Part shown: positions 9,770 to 18,904 of the stretch, one piece after another
How positions within the stretch are numbered: position 1 is the first letter of the stretch
Layout: the number at the start of each line of letters is the position of its first letter
DNA from: Bacillota bacterium
GTDB lineage: Bacteria > Bacillota > Clostridia > Lachnospirales > Lachnospiraceae
NCBI GenBank assembly: GCA_023386315.1
Contig: JAEWJZ010000011.1
Coordinates: 26,692 to 90,691, forward strand
Length of the DNA: 64,000 bases
Direction of reading: 5' to 3'
Made by a program: the position numbers and the translations under genes
The notes under the pieces: generated by a model
What the model saw: only the letters and a program-made list of their open reading frames with translations
What the model was told of the DNA's origin: nothing
The model's database searches: none

Positions 9770-10231
9770 TCATTCTTCTGTTAACATATCCACTTGCTCG
9801 CCGGCTTCCTTTTCAAATACAACAACCAGCCGGTCAAGGATTTTCTCTAAATACTCTTTTTCTTCTTCACTGAGACAATCAAACAATTCTGCCGACCGCT
9901 CTTTATTCTCCTCAGCCTGACCTGCCGCTTTCATTCCCTGTTCTGTCAGGGTAATATGAAGTACTCTCCTGTCAGTATCAGAAGGAACCCTGATAATACA
10001 GCCATCGCGCTCTAAACGGGCAAGAAGCTCGCCAAGAGACTGAGAACGGATATCAAGCAAAGCGGATAACTCTTTTTGTGTTATCTGGGGATTCCTTTTT
10101 AAAATAGACAATACTCTTCCCTGCCCTCTGCAGGAATCACTGCAATGCTTAGATTTCCTGTGATGACTCTGATGCATCAGCCGTCCGATCCTGAAAAACT
10201 TCTCCATTAGTTCTGTATTGGGATTCATCAT
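9770..10231 (-). CDS. MarR-family transcriptional regulator
   Basis: Winged-helix regulator of 153 residues. The helix-turn-helix is around ITQKELSALLDIRSQSLGELLARLERDG and the wing follows with VPSDTDRRVLHITLTEQG. A His/Cys/Lys-rich N-terminal stretch (HQSHHRKSKHCSDSC) is unusual and could sense metal or thiol stress. AAAGGAG precedes two adjacent ATG codons (10231 and 10228); the second has the better spacing. It is the first gene of a four-gene operon with the two permeases and the hydrolase. Its promoter carries twin palindromes, so autorepression is likely. Confidence 0.9.
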   Translation of the reverse strand: MMNPNTELMEKFFRIGRLMHQSHHRKSKHCSDSCRGQGRVLSILKRNPQITQKELSALLDIRSQSLGELLARLERDGCIIRVPSDTDRRVLHITLTEQGMKAAGQAEENKERSAELFDCLSEEEKEYLEKILDRLVVVFEKEAGEQVDMLTEE

Positions 10232-10250
10232 GAAACTCCTTTCAAAAATA

Positions 10251-10299
10251 GTAAGGTACCTTTGTTTTTTATTCTAAAGGTACCTTACTATTTTGTCAA
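10251..10299 (-). promoter_or_regulatory. marR promoter with two GTAAGGTACCTTT operators
   Basis: On the minus strand, TTGACA (10299-10294), a 17-nt spacer and TAGAAT (10276-10271) form a near-consensus promoter. GTAAGGTACCTTT (10251-10263) and its inverse AAAGGTACCTTAC (10276-10288) are perfect inverted copies. Each contains the 10-bp palindrome AAGGTACCTT, with centres 24 bp apart. One copy fills the spacer and the other covers the transcription start region, the usual layout for repression by MarR. Confidence 0.82.
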
Positions 10300-10325
10300 T
10301 AATATTTTTTATATTTTATTCCCGA

Positions 10326-11075
10326 TCAGGAAAAATCCTTCTGTTTTAAGAAATCTGACTCCCAGATATTGGCAGCATTTGATGCTGTGGGAATTTCCGT
10401 TTCAAATAAATCCGGATATCTGTTCAGGAGTGATTGGAACTCCGATTCTTTATTGGTAATATGCTCATGAATCAGTGTCTTTAAGCTGGCGGAATCTTTT
10501 TTTATTATTAATTCAATCATTGTCATATGCTGTTCCAGAGTCTGGCGCAGCGTAGTCATATCAGATAAAGACAAAAGCCGGATTCGTGAATAATGCCCCG
10601 ACATATTTAATACGGTGTTAAGGCAGAACTGATGCCCTGTAGCCTTAAATGGAATGCTGTGCATAGTATCATCGCAGGCCAGAAACTCTCTGGCATCAAA
10701 AAGTTTAATGGCTCTCTCCTGAGCTTTAATCGCAGTCTTCATTTCTTCAATATCTGATTCCTGGTAAATCTCAAGGAATTCTTCGACGACACGTTCTTCA
10801 ATACAGGAACGCAAAAATCTCTCATCCTTTACACGTGCGGCATTTATTTTCGAAACAATGGTACCTTTTTTGGGTGTTGTAACAACCAGCCCTTCCTTTT
10901 CAAGTTGTATTAATGCATCACGGATCGGAGATCGGCTTACATTTAAAAACTTCTCAAGTTCATTTATATTAATAGTCTCTCCCGGTTTAATATATAGATC
11001 AAGAATTCTTCTGCCTATAAAATCATACACAGTTTTATCAGCAGCTAAGCTTGTCTGGCTTTCCTGTTTTCCCAT
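10326..11075 (-). CDS. GntR-family regulator, FCD-type
   Basis: Transcription factor of 249 residues. The N-terminal winged helix has the GntR signature (IKPGETININELEKFLNVSRSPIRDALIQLEKEGLV). A C-terminal all-helical FCD ligand domain follows, with His and Asp residues (HSIPFKATGH, MSGHYSRIR, LIHEHITNKE) that can bind a metal-carboxylate ligand. FCD regulators typically sense sugar acids or other carboxylates. ATG 11075 is preceded by GGAAGGGAG. It is divergent from the zinc dehydrogenase/TRAP genes and probably controls them through the shared 255-bp region. Confidence 0.9.
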   Translation of the reverse strand: MGKQESQTSLAADKTVYDFIGRRILDLYIKPGETININELEKFLNVSRSPIRDALIQLEKEGLVVTTPKKGTIVSKINAARVKDERFLRSCIEERVVEEFLEIYQESDIEEMKTAIKAQERAIKLFDAREFLACDDTMHSIPFKATGHQFCLNTVLNMSGHYSRIRLLSLSDMTTLRQTLEQHMTMIELIIKKDSASLKTLIHEHITNKESEFQSLLNRYPDLFETEIPTASNAANIWESDFLKQKDFS

Positions 11076-11217
11076 CTTTACTCCCTTCCACCATATATAC
11101 TAATTAAAATACATGTTAATTATATAACAACTCTATTTGATTTTCAAATTCTATTCAATATCCGAATCTGGATAATATTCACAAAATTTTATCTTCACTT
11201 TTAGTATATTTGATAAA

Positions 11218-11297
11218 TTGACACGCCTTCATATTAATGATATAAATTTAGTGTATTGTGATATATTTGTCTTATATATTAATTAAATATATCACAA
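11218..11297 (+). promoter_or_regulatory. Promoter and 13-bp inverted repeat upstream of the dehydrogenase/TRAP operon
   Basis: TTGACA (11218-11223), a 17-nt spacer and TATAAA (11241-11246) form a good sigma-A promoter. Just downstream, TTGTGATATATTT (11256-11268) and AAATATATCACAA (11285-11297) are a perfect 13-bp inverted repeat with a 16-nt spacer. It overlaps the likely transcript start and could be the operator of the divergent GntR regulator or an mRNA leader stem. Confidence 0.65.
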
Positions 11298-11330
11298 ATG
11301 AAACAATAGTATTTTACTAAGGAGGATCAT

Positions 11331-12356
11331 ATGAAACAAATTTCAGTAAAGGCTCCATTGCGGTACAGCATTGAGGACACAGATTGTCCAAAACCATCAA
11401 AAGGGGAAGTGCTGATCAAAATGAAAGCAGCCGGTGTGTGCGGTTCGGATTTTCATTTATTCCTGGGTGAGAATCCAATGGCAGAGTTTCCCCGCATCCC
11501 CGGACATGAAAATGCAGGTATTATCGAAGAGGTTGGCGAAGGCGTGACAAAAGTTAAGAAAGGGGATCATGTAGTTGTGGATCTGGTAGTTGCCTGCGGG
11601 ACCTGTAAACAGTGCAAAAGCGGCAGACGAAACATATGCAGAACAGTAAAAGCAAGGGGTGCTGCTGTAGATGGCGGCTGGAGGGAATACTTCATTGCTG
11701 CAGAGCATGAAGTTTATCTGCTGCCTAAAGATCTGCCATTTCAGGATGCTGCACTGATCGAGCCCTTTGCAATTGGGGGGCACTGCACCAAAAGAGCCGG
11801 TGTACAGGAAAGTGATGTCGTTCTGGTTTTGGGTTTGGGGACAATCGGAACCATTATACTGCAGGTATGTAAAGAAAAAGGCTGTACCGTCATATGTGCT
11901 GATATAAAAGATAACTTTTTGAAACGGGCTGAGGGTTTCGGAGCTGACTATATTATTAATACCAAAACAGAGGATTTGTATGGCAGAATACAGGAATATA
12001 CTAACGGGGAGGGCGCAGACGTGATATTTGATGCGGCCGGCTATCCAGGCTCACTGACCATGCTTCTGCAAAAAGGAATCCCTGCTAATGGTGCCCGTAT
12101 CGTGCCTCTGGGCTTCTGTACGTCTGAAGAAAACATAACCCAGAGCATGATTAACGGAAGAGAACTCTCTATTATCGGAACCCGTATGTCTTCGGGACAG
12201 TTTGAGCCGACGATAGAAAAATTCCATCAGAAGGCCTACCGGCTGGAGGGAATCGTCAGTGATATTATTTCATTTTCTGAAATTGACCGGGTATTTAAAA
12301 ATATGCAGAACCCGCCGGAGGATATGGCAAAAATGGTGATTTTATTTGGGGAATGA
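11331..12356 (+). CDS. Zinc-dependent medium-chain alcohol/polyol dehydrogenase
   Basis: NAD(P)-dependent MDR dehydrogenase of 341 residues. Catalytic zinc ligands are in AGVCGSDFH and GHENAG; the structural zinc lobe has four Cys (CGTCKQCKSGRRNIC). The Rossmann motif is GLGTIG followed by a cofactor-selecting Asp (CADIKD), which favours NAD. It most resembles sorbitol/threonine dehydrogenase-like enzymes that oxidise sugar alcohols or hexonates. ATG 11331 follows AAGGAGG. It is the first gene of an operon with a TRAP transporter, so it likely oxidises the imported acid or polyol. Confidence 0.88.
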   Translation: MKQISVKAPLRYSIEDTDCPKPSKGEVLIKMKAAGVCGSDFHLFLGENPMAEFPRIPGHENAGIIEEVGEGVTKVKKGDHVVVDLVVACGTCKQCKSGRRNICRTVKARGAAVDGGWREYFIAAEHEVYLLPKDLPFQDAALIEPFAIGGHCTKRAGVQESDVVLVLGLGTIGTIILQVCKEKGCTVICADIKDNFLKRAEGFGADYIINTKTEDLYGRIQEYTNGEGADVIFDAAGYPGSLTMLLQKGIPANGARIVPLGFCTSEENITQSMINGRELSIIGTRMSSGQFEPTIEKFHQKAYRLEGIVSDIISFSEIDRVFKNMQNPPEDMAKMVILFGE

Positions 12357-12391
12357 TTCATTATTTCAAGCACATATAAGGAGAAGTTATT

Positions 12392-13438
12392 ATGAAAAAA
12401 AGGATTACAGCTATTATTTTATCCGCAATTACAGCGTTTTCACTCACAGCCTGCCATAGCGCGGGCGGTACAGGAACCAGTACTGCTGCTGTTTCGAAGG
12501 CAGAAACCTCCGAAAAACCGGTGACGATTAAGGTTGGAGATAACTGGAGTGCAACGCATCCAATGGCTGCCGCTCTGGACAATGTATTTAAACCAATGGT
12601 TGAAGAAAAAAGTAACGGCAGCATCAAGGTTGAGCTTTATCATTCCGGAACATTAGGTAATGAGGGTGACTTATGGGATGGCGTTCGTAATGGAACCATC
12701 GAAATAGCAATAGTAGGAACCCCAATGAATCAGGAATATACAACAATGCTGATTTCCGACTGGCCCTTTTTATACCGGGATTTAGACCATGCAAAAAAAG
12801 TATGGACAGGAAGTATTGCAGAAGATATCAGCCGAGAATTTCATGAAAAATTTCCCACTGCCTATATGCTGGGATGGGGTCCGAACAGCGCCAGAACATT
12901 TACCAGCAATAAACCGCTTACCAGTGTTGATGATTTTAAGGGTCAGAAATTCCGTATGCCGAGTAACCCAATTCATGTCGGCATAGCAGAAAACCTTGGC
13001 GCTTCCGCTCAGGTAATACCGCTTGGTGAATTGTTCTCTGCACTGGAAACCGGTGTAGTTGACGGACAGGATAATGGAATGGTAACTGTTATTAGCGAGG
13101 CCTTTTATGAAGTGCAAAAATATATTTACGAAACAAATCATATTATATCAACTCTGGAAATTGTAGCCTCTGCCAGTTTTATGGAGGGGTTAAGTGAGAA
13201 CCAACAGCAGATAATCCGGGATGCTGCGAAGTCTTCCTGTGAGACTGCATGGGATGAGTACATAAAAAGTGTTGACACAGACCGTCAGTTCTTAAAAGAT
13301 CACGGAGTAACGGTAACAGAGCTGACTACTGAGGATAAAGAAAAAATCATTGAACAGATTAAGCCTCTCACAGATAAGCTTTACTCCGAAAATCCTTGGG
13401 CAAAGGATTTAACGGAAAAAATTAAAGCAGACCAGTAA
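12392..13438 (+). CDS. TRAP transporter substrate-binding lipoprotein (DctP family)
   Basis: Extracytoplasmic solute receptor of 348 residues. The signal peptide ends in the lipobox LTAC, so it is membrane-tethered, as expected in Gram-positives. DctP-type features are the GTLGNEGDLWDGVRNGTIE segment, the Arg-containing RMPSNPIH region where the substrate carboxylate usually binds, and the VDGQDNG motif. It delivers a carboxylate, probably a sugar acid, to the permeases encoded next. The start follows AAGGAGAAG. Confidence 0.9.
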   Translation: MKKRITAIILSAITAFSLTACHSAGGTGTSTAAVSKAETSEKPVTIKVGDNWSATHPMAAALDNVFKPMVEEKSNGSIKVELYHSGTLGNEGDLWDGVRNGTIEIAIVGTPMNQEYTTMLISDWPFLYRDLDHAKKVWTGSIAEDISREFHEKFPTAYMLGWGPNSARTFTSNKPLTSVDDFKGQKFRMPSNPIHVGIAENLGASAQVIPLGELFSALETGVVDGQDNGMVTVISEAFYEVQKYIYETNHIISTLEIVASASFMEGLSENQQQIIRDAAKSSCETAWDEYIKSVDTDRQFLKDHGVTVTELTTEDKEKIIEQIKPLTDKLYSENPWAKDLTEKIKADQ

Positions 13439-13471
13439 CCTTACATTTATTCAAATTCACAGGAGGTGCCT

Positions 13472-13990
13472 ATGAGCCGGCTGTTAAATGCCCTCTTTAA
13501 AGGAATTGAAGTCTTAATAACCATTGCCCTGGCGGTGATGATAATACTTGTTTTTACAAACGTAATACTGCGTTTTATTTTTGATACTGGTTTTGCCTGG
13601 TCGGAGGAAATTGCCCGGATCAGTTTTATTTATCTGGTTTATTTAGGATCAATAGAGGCCATGCGCGACAACCGTCACCTTCTGATTGATTCCGTTTTGA
13701 TCCGGTTACCGTCCACAACCCAGAAACTGCTTTATACAATGATACAGGGTCTTATTATATGGCTGATGATCTCTCTTACTACGGGAAGTTATGGTCTCAT
13801 GCTGCAAAACTACCATAACAAATGGGTTGCAACTGGTCTCCCTGTATGGGTTGTATACCTTTCCGGTTTCATCATGGGAATATCCATTTTACTGCTGGCT
13901 GCAGGAAATATTTTTAAACTATGGGTATTAAAACGTACGGTAAAAGATCTGATAACCCCGCAGGATGAAAGCGCTGCAACGCTTGAATAA
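13472..13990 (+). CDS. TRAP transporter small permease (DctQ family)
   Basis: Membrane protein of about 172 residues with four helices. It has the DctQ hallmark FAWSEEIARISFIYLVYLGSIEA between helices one and two, and REN-like MRDNRHL after it. It partners the large subunit to form the Na+-coupled carboxylate importer. ATG 13472 is 5 nt after AGGAGG; the frame opens at a GTG (13466) that overlaps that ribosome site. Confidence 0.9.
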   Translation: MSRLLNALFKGIEVLITIALAVMIILVFTNVILRFIFDTGFAWSEEIARISFIYLVYLGSIEAMRDNRHLLIDSVLIRLPSTTQKLLYTMIQGLIIWLMISLTTGSYGLMLQNYHNKWVATGLPVWVVYLSGFIMGISILLLAAGNIFKLWVLKRTVKDLITPQDESAATLE

Positions 13991-13999
13991 GGAGGAACC

Positions 14000-15292
14000 A
14001 TGTCAATCTTAATTTATTTTCTGGTATTTCTGATAGGCGGAATTGCTATTGGTCTGCCCATCGCATTTGCACTTATCCTTTGCGGAGTTGCCACTGCAAT
14101 GGTACTTGGAGGCAACAATGTTAATCCTCAGATCATTGCAGCCCAGCTCATGCGGGGAACCGACAGTGTCACCATGATGGCCCTTCCATTTTTTGTTCTT
14201 GCCGGGGAACTGATGAACCGGGGAGGACTTACAAACCGGATCATTAAATTCTGCAATATTTTCGTGGGACGTTTTCGCGGAGGTCTGGGATATGTAACCA
14301 TATTAGCCTGCCTGATGTTTGCAAGTCTTGTAGGTTCAGCAGTTGCAAGTACTGCTGCTCTCGGAGCAATTCTAATCCCCATGATGGTGGACTCCGGATA
14401 TGACCGTGCAAAATCTGCAGGTCTGGTGGCAAGTGCGAATCTTGTAGCACCAATTATGCCGCCTTCTATCCCCATGATCGTATATGGTGTTGCAGCCGGA
14501 TGCTCAATTAAATCACTGTTTCTGGGCGGGATTGCCCCTGCAATTTATTTAACAATTATTATGTGCGGTGTATGGTTTATCGTTACCCGCAAAGACAATT
14601 TAAAAGCAGATACAACAAAATATACCGTTAAGGAAATCATGAAAATATTTATTAACGGGTTATGGGCATTATTATTGCCTCTTATCATCTTATTCGGTCT
14701 CAGAGGCGGTATATTTACTGCTACGGAAGCTGGTGTGATTGCAGTTGTCTATGCCATTGCTGTGGGTATTTTTGTTTACAGAGAGCTTAAATTTAAGGCT
14801 TTAATAAAGGCTTTCGTAGCTGCTGCCAAAATGTCCAGTGTTGTTATGTTCCTGGCTGCCACTGCACAGGTTGCTGCCTATATGATGACGATATCACGGA
14901 TTCCACAGATGCTGACGGAATCATTGCATGGACTTACAGAGAATCCGGCACTGCTTAACTTCGTGCTTCAGATTATCATTATTATTATGGGAACCTGCAT
15001 TGATGTTGTTCCAACTATATTAATTATGACTCCCATCATGCTTCCGTTGATTCACGCTGCAGGAATCGATCCTGTCTATTTTGGGGTGGTATTTACCCTT
15101 GCTAACGTACTGGGTCTCACTTCTCCGCCTGTCGGTCCTGTATTAAATGTGGCCTGCGCTACAGGAAAGGTAAGTATGGAAAAGATTATAAAGCCTGTCA
15201 TGCCCTACTACATACTTCAGGTTATCCTGGTATTTGCGCTTATTTTCTTTCCGCCGTTAGTAACTGTGCCGCTGAAATGGTTTGGAGGTTAA
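14000..15292 (+). CDS. TRAP transporter large permease (DctM family)
   Basis: Transport subunit of 430 residues with about 11-12 hydrophobic helices. DctM marks include the MALPFFVLAGELMNRGG segment, SALVGSAVAS-type helix (here LVGSAVASTAALGAILIP), PPSIPMIVYG, and the C-terminal GLTSPPVGPVLNVACATG re-entrant hairpin. It forms the Na+-driven channel with the small subunit, 9 nt downstream of it. The operon ends at the hairpin at 15321-15350. Confidence 0.92.
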   Translation: MSILIYFLVFLIGGIAIGLPIAFALILCGVATAMVLGGNNVNPQIIAAQLMRGTDSVTMMALPFFVLAGELMNRGGLTNRIIKFCNIFVGRFRGGLGYVTILACLMFASLVGSAVASTAALGAILIPMMVDSGYDRAKSAGLVASANLVAPIMPPSIPMIVYGVAAGCSIKSLFLGGIAPAIYLTIIMCGVWFIVTRKDNLKADTTKYTVKEIMKIFINGLWALLLPLIILFGLRGGIFTATEAGVIAVVYAIAVGIFVYRELKFKALIKAFVAAAKMSSVVMFLAATAQVAAYMMTISRIPQMLTESLHGLTENPALLNFVLQIIIIIMGTCIDVVPTILIMTPIMLPLIHAAGIDPVYFGVVFTLANVLGLTSPPVGPVLNVACATGKVSMEKIIKPVMPYYILQVILVFALIFFPPLVTVPLKWFGG

Positions 15293-15320
15293 TGAATACA
15301 CATAGTAATTGAATCTACTT

Positions 15321-15350
15321 ATTAATGCCTGGAATTCTCCAGGCATTAAT
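15321..15350 (+). terminator. Hairpin after the TRAP operon
   Basis: ATTAATGCCTGGA, the loop ATTC and TCCAGGCATTAAT form a perfect 13-bp stem 28 nt after the DctM stop. The following run is only TA/T-rich (TAATATATTTT), so it may be a moderate terminator. Confidence 0.65.
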
Positions 15351-15386
15351 TAATATATTTTGATATACTTTTTCAGATTTTAATAT

Positions 15387-15394
15387 GGTATAAT
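15387..15394 (+). promoter_or_regulatory. Extended -10 promoter of the phosphopantetheinyl transferase
   Basis: TGGTATAAT is a perfect -10 with an upstream TG element and no good -35 at 17 nt. It lies 44 nt before the start codon at 15439. Confidence 0.5.
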
Positions 15395-15438
15395 GTTTGA
15401 GTAACTACCGAAAATTTCCAAAGAATTGAGTACTTGTT

Positions 15439-16131
15439 ATGAATCATGCCTATGAATTATATTTACTTTCCATTGAAAATATTGATAGCAGCATTGTAAT
15501 TAATTTTATACAGTATCTTAGTCCGGAACGTCAAAAAAAGGTCAGAAACTATCGTCTGGAAATAGACACCATTCGCACTGTCTGCGGCGAGATGCTGCTG
15601 CGGTACGCTCTTTCAGAAAGAAAAGGCTCTTCTTTGCCAGAAATCCCACTCCACTTTACTTATAATCCCTATGGTAAACCGCTTCTGCCTGATTATCCTG
15701 ATGTGTCATTTAATATTTCACATTCGGGCAACTGGGTAGCATGTGCCATTTCAGACTCCGGGATAGGAATTGATATTGAACAAATAAGCTATGATATCGA
15801 TTTAAACATTGCCAATCACTATTTTCACCAGAAAGAAATACAAATAATTCGTACAACTGCGGCGCCTGAATCTTACCATCATTTTTTTCGTTTTTGGACA
15901 GCAAAAGAAAGTTATTTAAAATGTGTTGGGAAAGGGTTGGGTGATCCGCTTAATAACTTCTATGTTTCAGATAACACAATTATTTTAGAAGGCCAGATAA
16001 CCCCCTGGCATATATACTTTTATGATACGATAAACAATTATGCTCTTTCGGTTTGCAGCAACTCATCTTATACAGAGCCTGTATTACCTGCTTCTGTTTC
16101 CATAGAAAATATAATAATGTGCTCTTCATAA
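15439..16131 (+). CDS. 4'-phosphopantetheinyl transferase, Sfp/Gsp type
   Basis: Enzyme of 230 residues that moves the phosphopantetheine arm of CoA onto carrier proteins. Sfp-type motifs are present: VSFNISHSGNWVACAI, the Mg-binding GIDIEQI, and FWTAKESYLKCVGKGL. Length matches two-domain Sfp enzymes rather than the 120-residue AcpS. No carrier protein, NRPS or PKS is in the window, so its partner lies elsewhere. The ribosome site is weak (TTGAGT at 15425-15430). It stands alone between a TRAP operon and a tRNA on the other strand. Confidence 0.9.
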   Translation: MNHAYELYLLSIENIDSSIVINFIQYLSPERQKKVRNYRLEIDTIRTVCGEMLLRYALSERKGSSLPEIPLHFTYNPYGKPLLPDYPDVSFNISHSGNWVACAISDSGIGIDIEQISYDIDLNIANHYFHQKEIQIIRTTAAPESYHHFFRFWTAKESYLKCVGKGLGDPLNNFYVSDNTIILEGQITPWHIYFYDTINNYALSVCSNSSYTEPVLPASVSIENIIMCSS

Positions 16132-16168
16132 AAAAAGGTACCAAAACCAATTACGGTTTCAGTACCTT
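16129..16168 (-). terminator. Terminator of tRNA-Arg
   Basis: On the minus strand, AAGGTAC-TGAAACC pairs with GGTTTTG-GTACCTT and is followed by TTTTTT. It starts 5 nt after the tRNA discriminator base and overlaps the 3' end of the convergent phosphopantetheinyl transferase gene. Confidence 0.85.
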
Positions 16169-16172
16169 ATCC

Positions 16173-16246
16173 CGTTCCCGAGGTGATTTGAACACCCGGC
16201 CTACCGCTTAGGAGGCGGTCGCTCTATCCAGCTGAGCTACGGAAAC
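16173..16246 (-). tRNA. tRNA-Arg (anticodon CCU)
   Basis: 74-nt cloverleaf on the minus strand. The acceptor stem is GTTTCCG with CGGGAAC and discriminator G. The D arm is GCTC...GAGC, and the anticodon arm is ACCGC-CTCCTAA-GCGGT giving CCT. The T arm contains GGTTCAAATC-like GTGTTCAAATCAC. CCA is not encoded. It reads AGG codons. A strong terminator follows. Confidence 0.93.
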
Positions 16247-16329
16247 ATCTCTGTGCTGCAGGCAGCCTGCAGCACAATTCAAAACTTATTATATGCAAAT
16301 TTAAAGAATTCGTCAAGTCATTCTTGGAT

Positions 16330-17217
16330 TTATTCCTCTGATTCCTTGAATTTTACAGTTCCCTGCATCCAGATCTGTCCTTTGAATCTACGCCCAATTT
16401 CCGGTGTTCCTGTTAAATCTTTTTTCGCTATGCAGACATGGAAAATTAAATCACTGCACTCAAGAGTAAAATCGTATACCTCTTCTTCTGTAATCTGGTT
16501 TTTCATTTCGTCGATCTTGATGATCTCACCAATTACAGAATACTGGTCACACTCTACACCGCACGGCATAAAGCACGAATCAATAATCGAATACAAGTCT
16601 TCCTTCATCACACGCCTTGATGCCTGGGAATAGAGATCAATATCTTCAATTGTCAATGTCTCCATGGCATCTTCATCACCGTTCTTTGCGGCTTCTAACA
16701 GATTATTGCGGTCCTTTGCGGCTACTTTCGCTTTTTCTCTCTGAATATCTGACTTCTGAATGGGGAGAAGAACCTTTCCACTGACTGCAAGACCTGTAAG
16801 GCATGAATAACTGGTATCCATGGAATGATGGTCTATGATCCGTTCTCTGCATTCAAAGGAATTGTCTATATAAAAGATCAGAGAAATTCCAACTTTATAT
16901 TCGTCTAGAAGCCCGGCATAGGTTTCCCGTTCCGTGTGACGCTGTATGGAGCATGATACTTCCGAAGTTATATCACTGCTTTTTAAATAGGGGTAATAGT
17001 ACAATCTTTGAAACTTTCCATCCCGGTCCATCTCTCCATAGATGGCAATCCCCATCCCGGGCGCCACTTCTCTTCGGATTTCACACAGATTGGACTCTTC
17101 GTCAATCTGTATCCTTCTCATATCGGACAGATCTTCACAGAGCCTGTCTAACAGCTTATCAATATCCCTGTCTTTTTCATAAAGACTGAAACCAATGGTT
17201 CTTAAGAATTTATGCAT
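16330..17217 (-). CDS. DUF3881 family protein
   Basis: Uncharacterised cytoplasmic protein of about 295 residues, typical of Lachnospiraceae. It opens with MHKFLRTIGFSLYEKDRDID and ends in a beta-rich segment (GEIIKIDEMKN to GTVKFKESEE). The middle holds YSCLTGLAVSGKVLLPI and a Lys/Glu-rich helix (QREKAKVAAKDRNNLLEAA). No catalytic motif is visible. I place the start at ATG 17217, with AGGTGAT upstream; the open frame runs 25 codons further but those residues look like translated leader. The function is unknown. Confidence 0.8.
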   Translation of the reverse strand: MHKFLRTIGFSLYEKDRDIDKLLDRLCEDLSDMRRIQIDEESNLCEIRREVAPGMGIAIYGEMDRDGKFQRLYYYPYLKSSDITSEVSCSIQRHTERETYAGLLDEYKVGISLIFYIDNSFECRERIIDHHSMDTSYSCLTGLAVSGKVLLPIQKSDIQREKAKVAAKDRNNLLEAAKNGDEDAMETLTIEDIDLYSQASRRVMKEDLYSIIDSCFMPCGVECDQYSVIGEIIKIDEMKNQITEEEVYDFTLECSDLIFHVCIAKKDLTGTPEIGRRFKGQIWMQGTVKFKESEE

Positions 17218-17360
17218 AGAATCATCACCTGCTTTCTGTTTTTCTAAGATAATTTTCAGGAAAACAATAAGGCGAAGAATACTCCGCCTCAAGCCTTACG
17301 GTTTATTATATACTAAAACATTTGATAATTCCAGTAAAATTTTTGTTGTTAATAAATTCA

Positions 17361-17390
17361 GGTACGGACCTTCAAAAAAAGGTACGGACC
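17361..17390. repeat. Short direct repeat GGTACGGACC x2
   Basis: GGTACGGACC occurs at 17361-17370 and 17381-17390, separated by TTCAAAAAAA, just past the gdhA stop codon. It does not form a clear terminator hairpin. Confidence 0.6.
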
Positions 17391-17395
17391 CGGTC

Positions 17396-18800
<1,405 letters not shown>

Positions 18801-18802
18801 AG

Positions 18803-18834
18803 CAAGGCCGGAACTCCTTAAAGTTCCGGCCTTG
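18803..18834 (-). terminator. Terminator-like hairpin after the giant adhesin gene
   Basis: CAAGGCCGGAACT and AGTTCCGGCCTTG form a perfect 13-bp GC-rich stem with a 6-nt loop, about 70 nt past the adhesin stop. No long T run follows on the minus strand (CTTTGACATT), so termination may be partial. Confidence 0.65.
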
Positions 18835-18904
18835 TCTCCCCGCCATAACTTTTTAAAATTATAGCAAGTTAATTTAATAAAGTCAATAAACCATTTTCTT
18901 TTAT

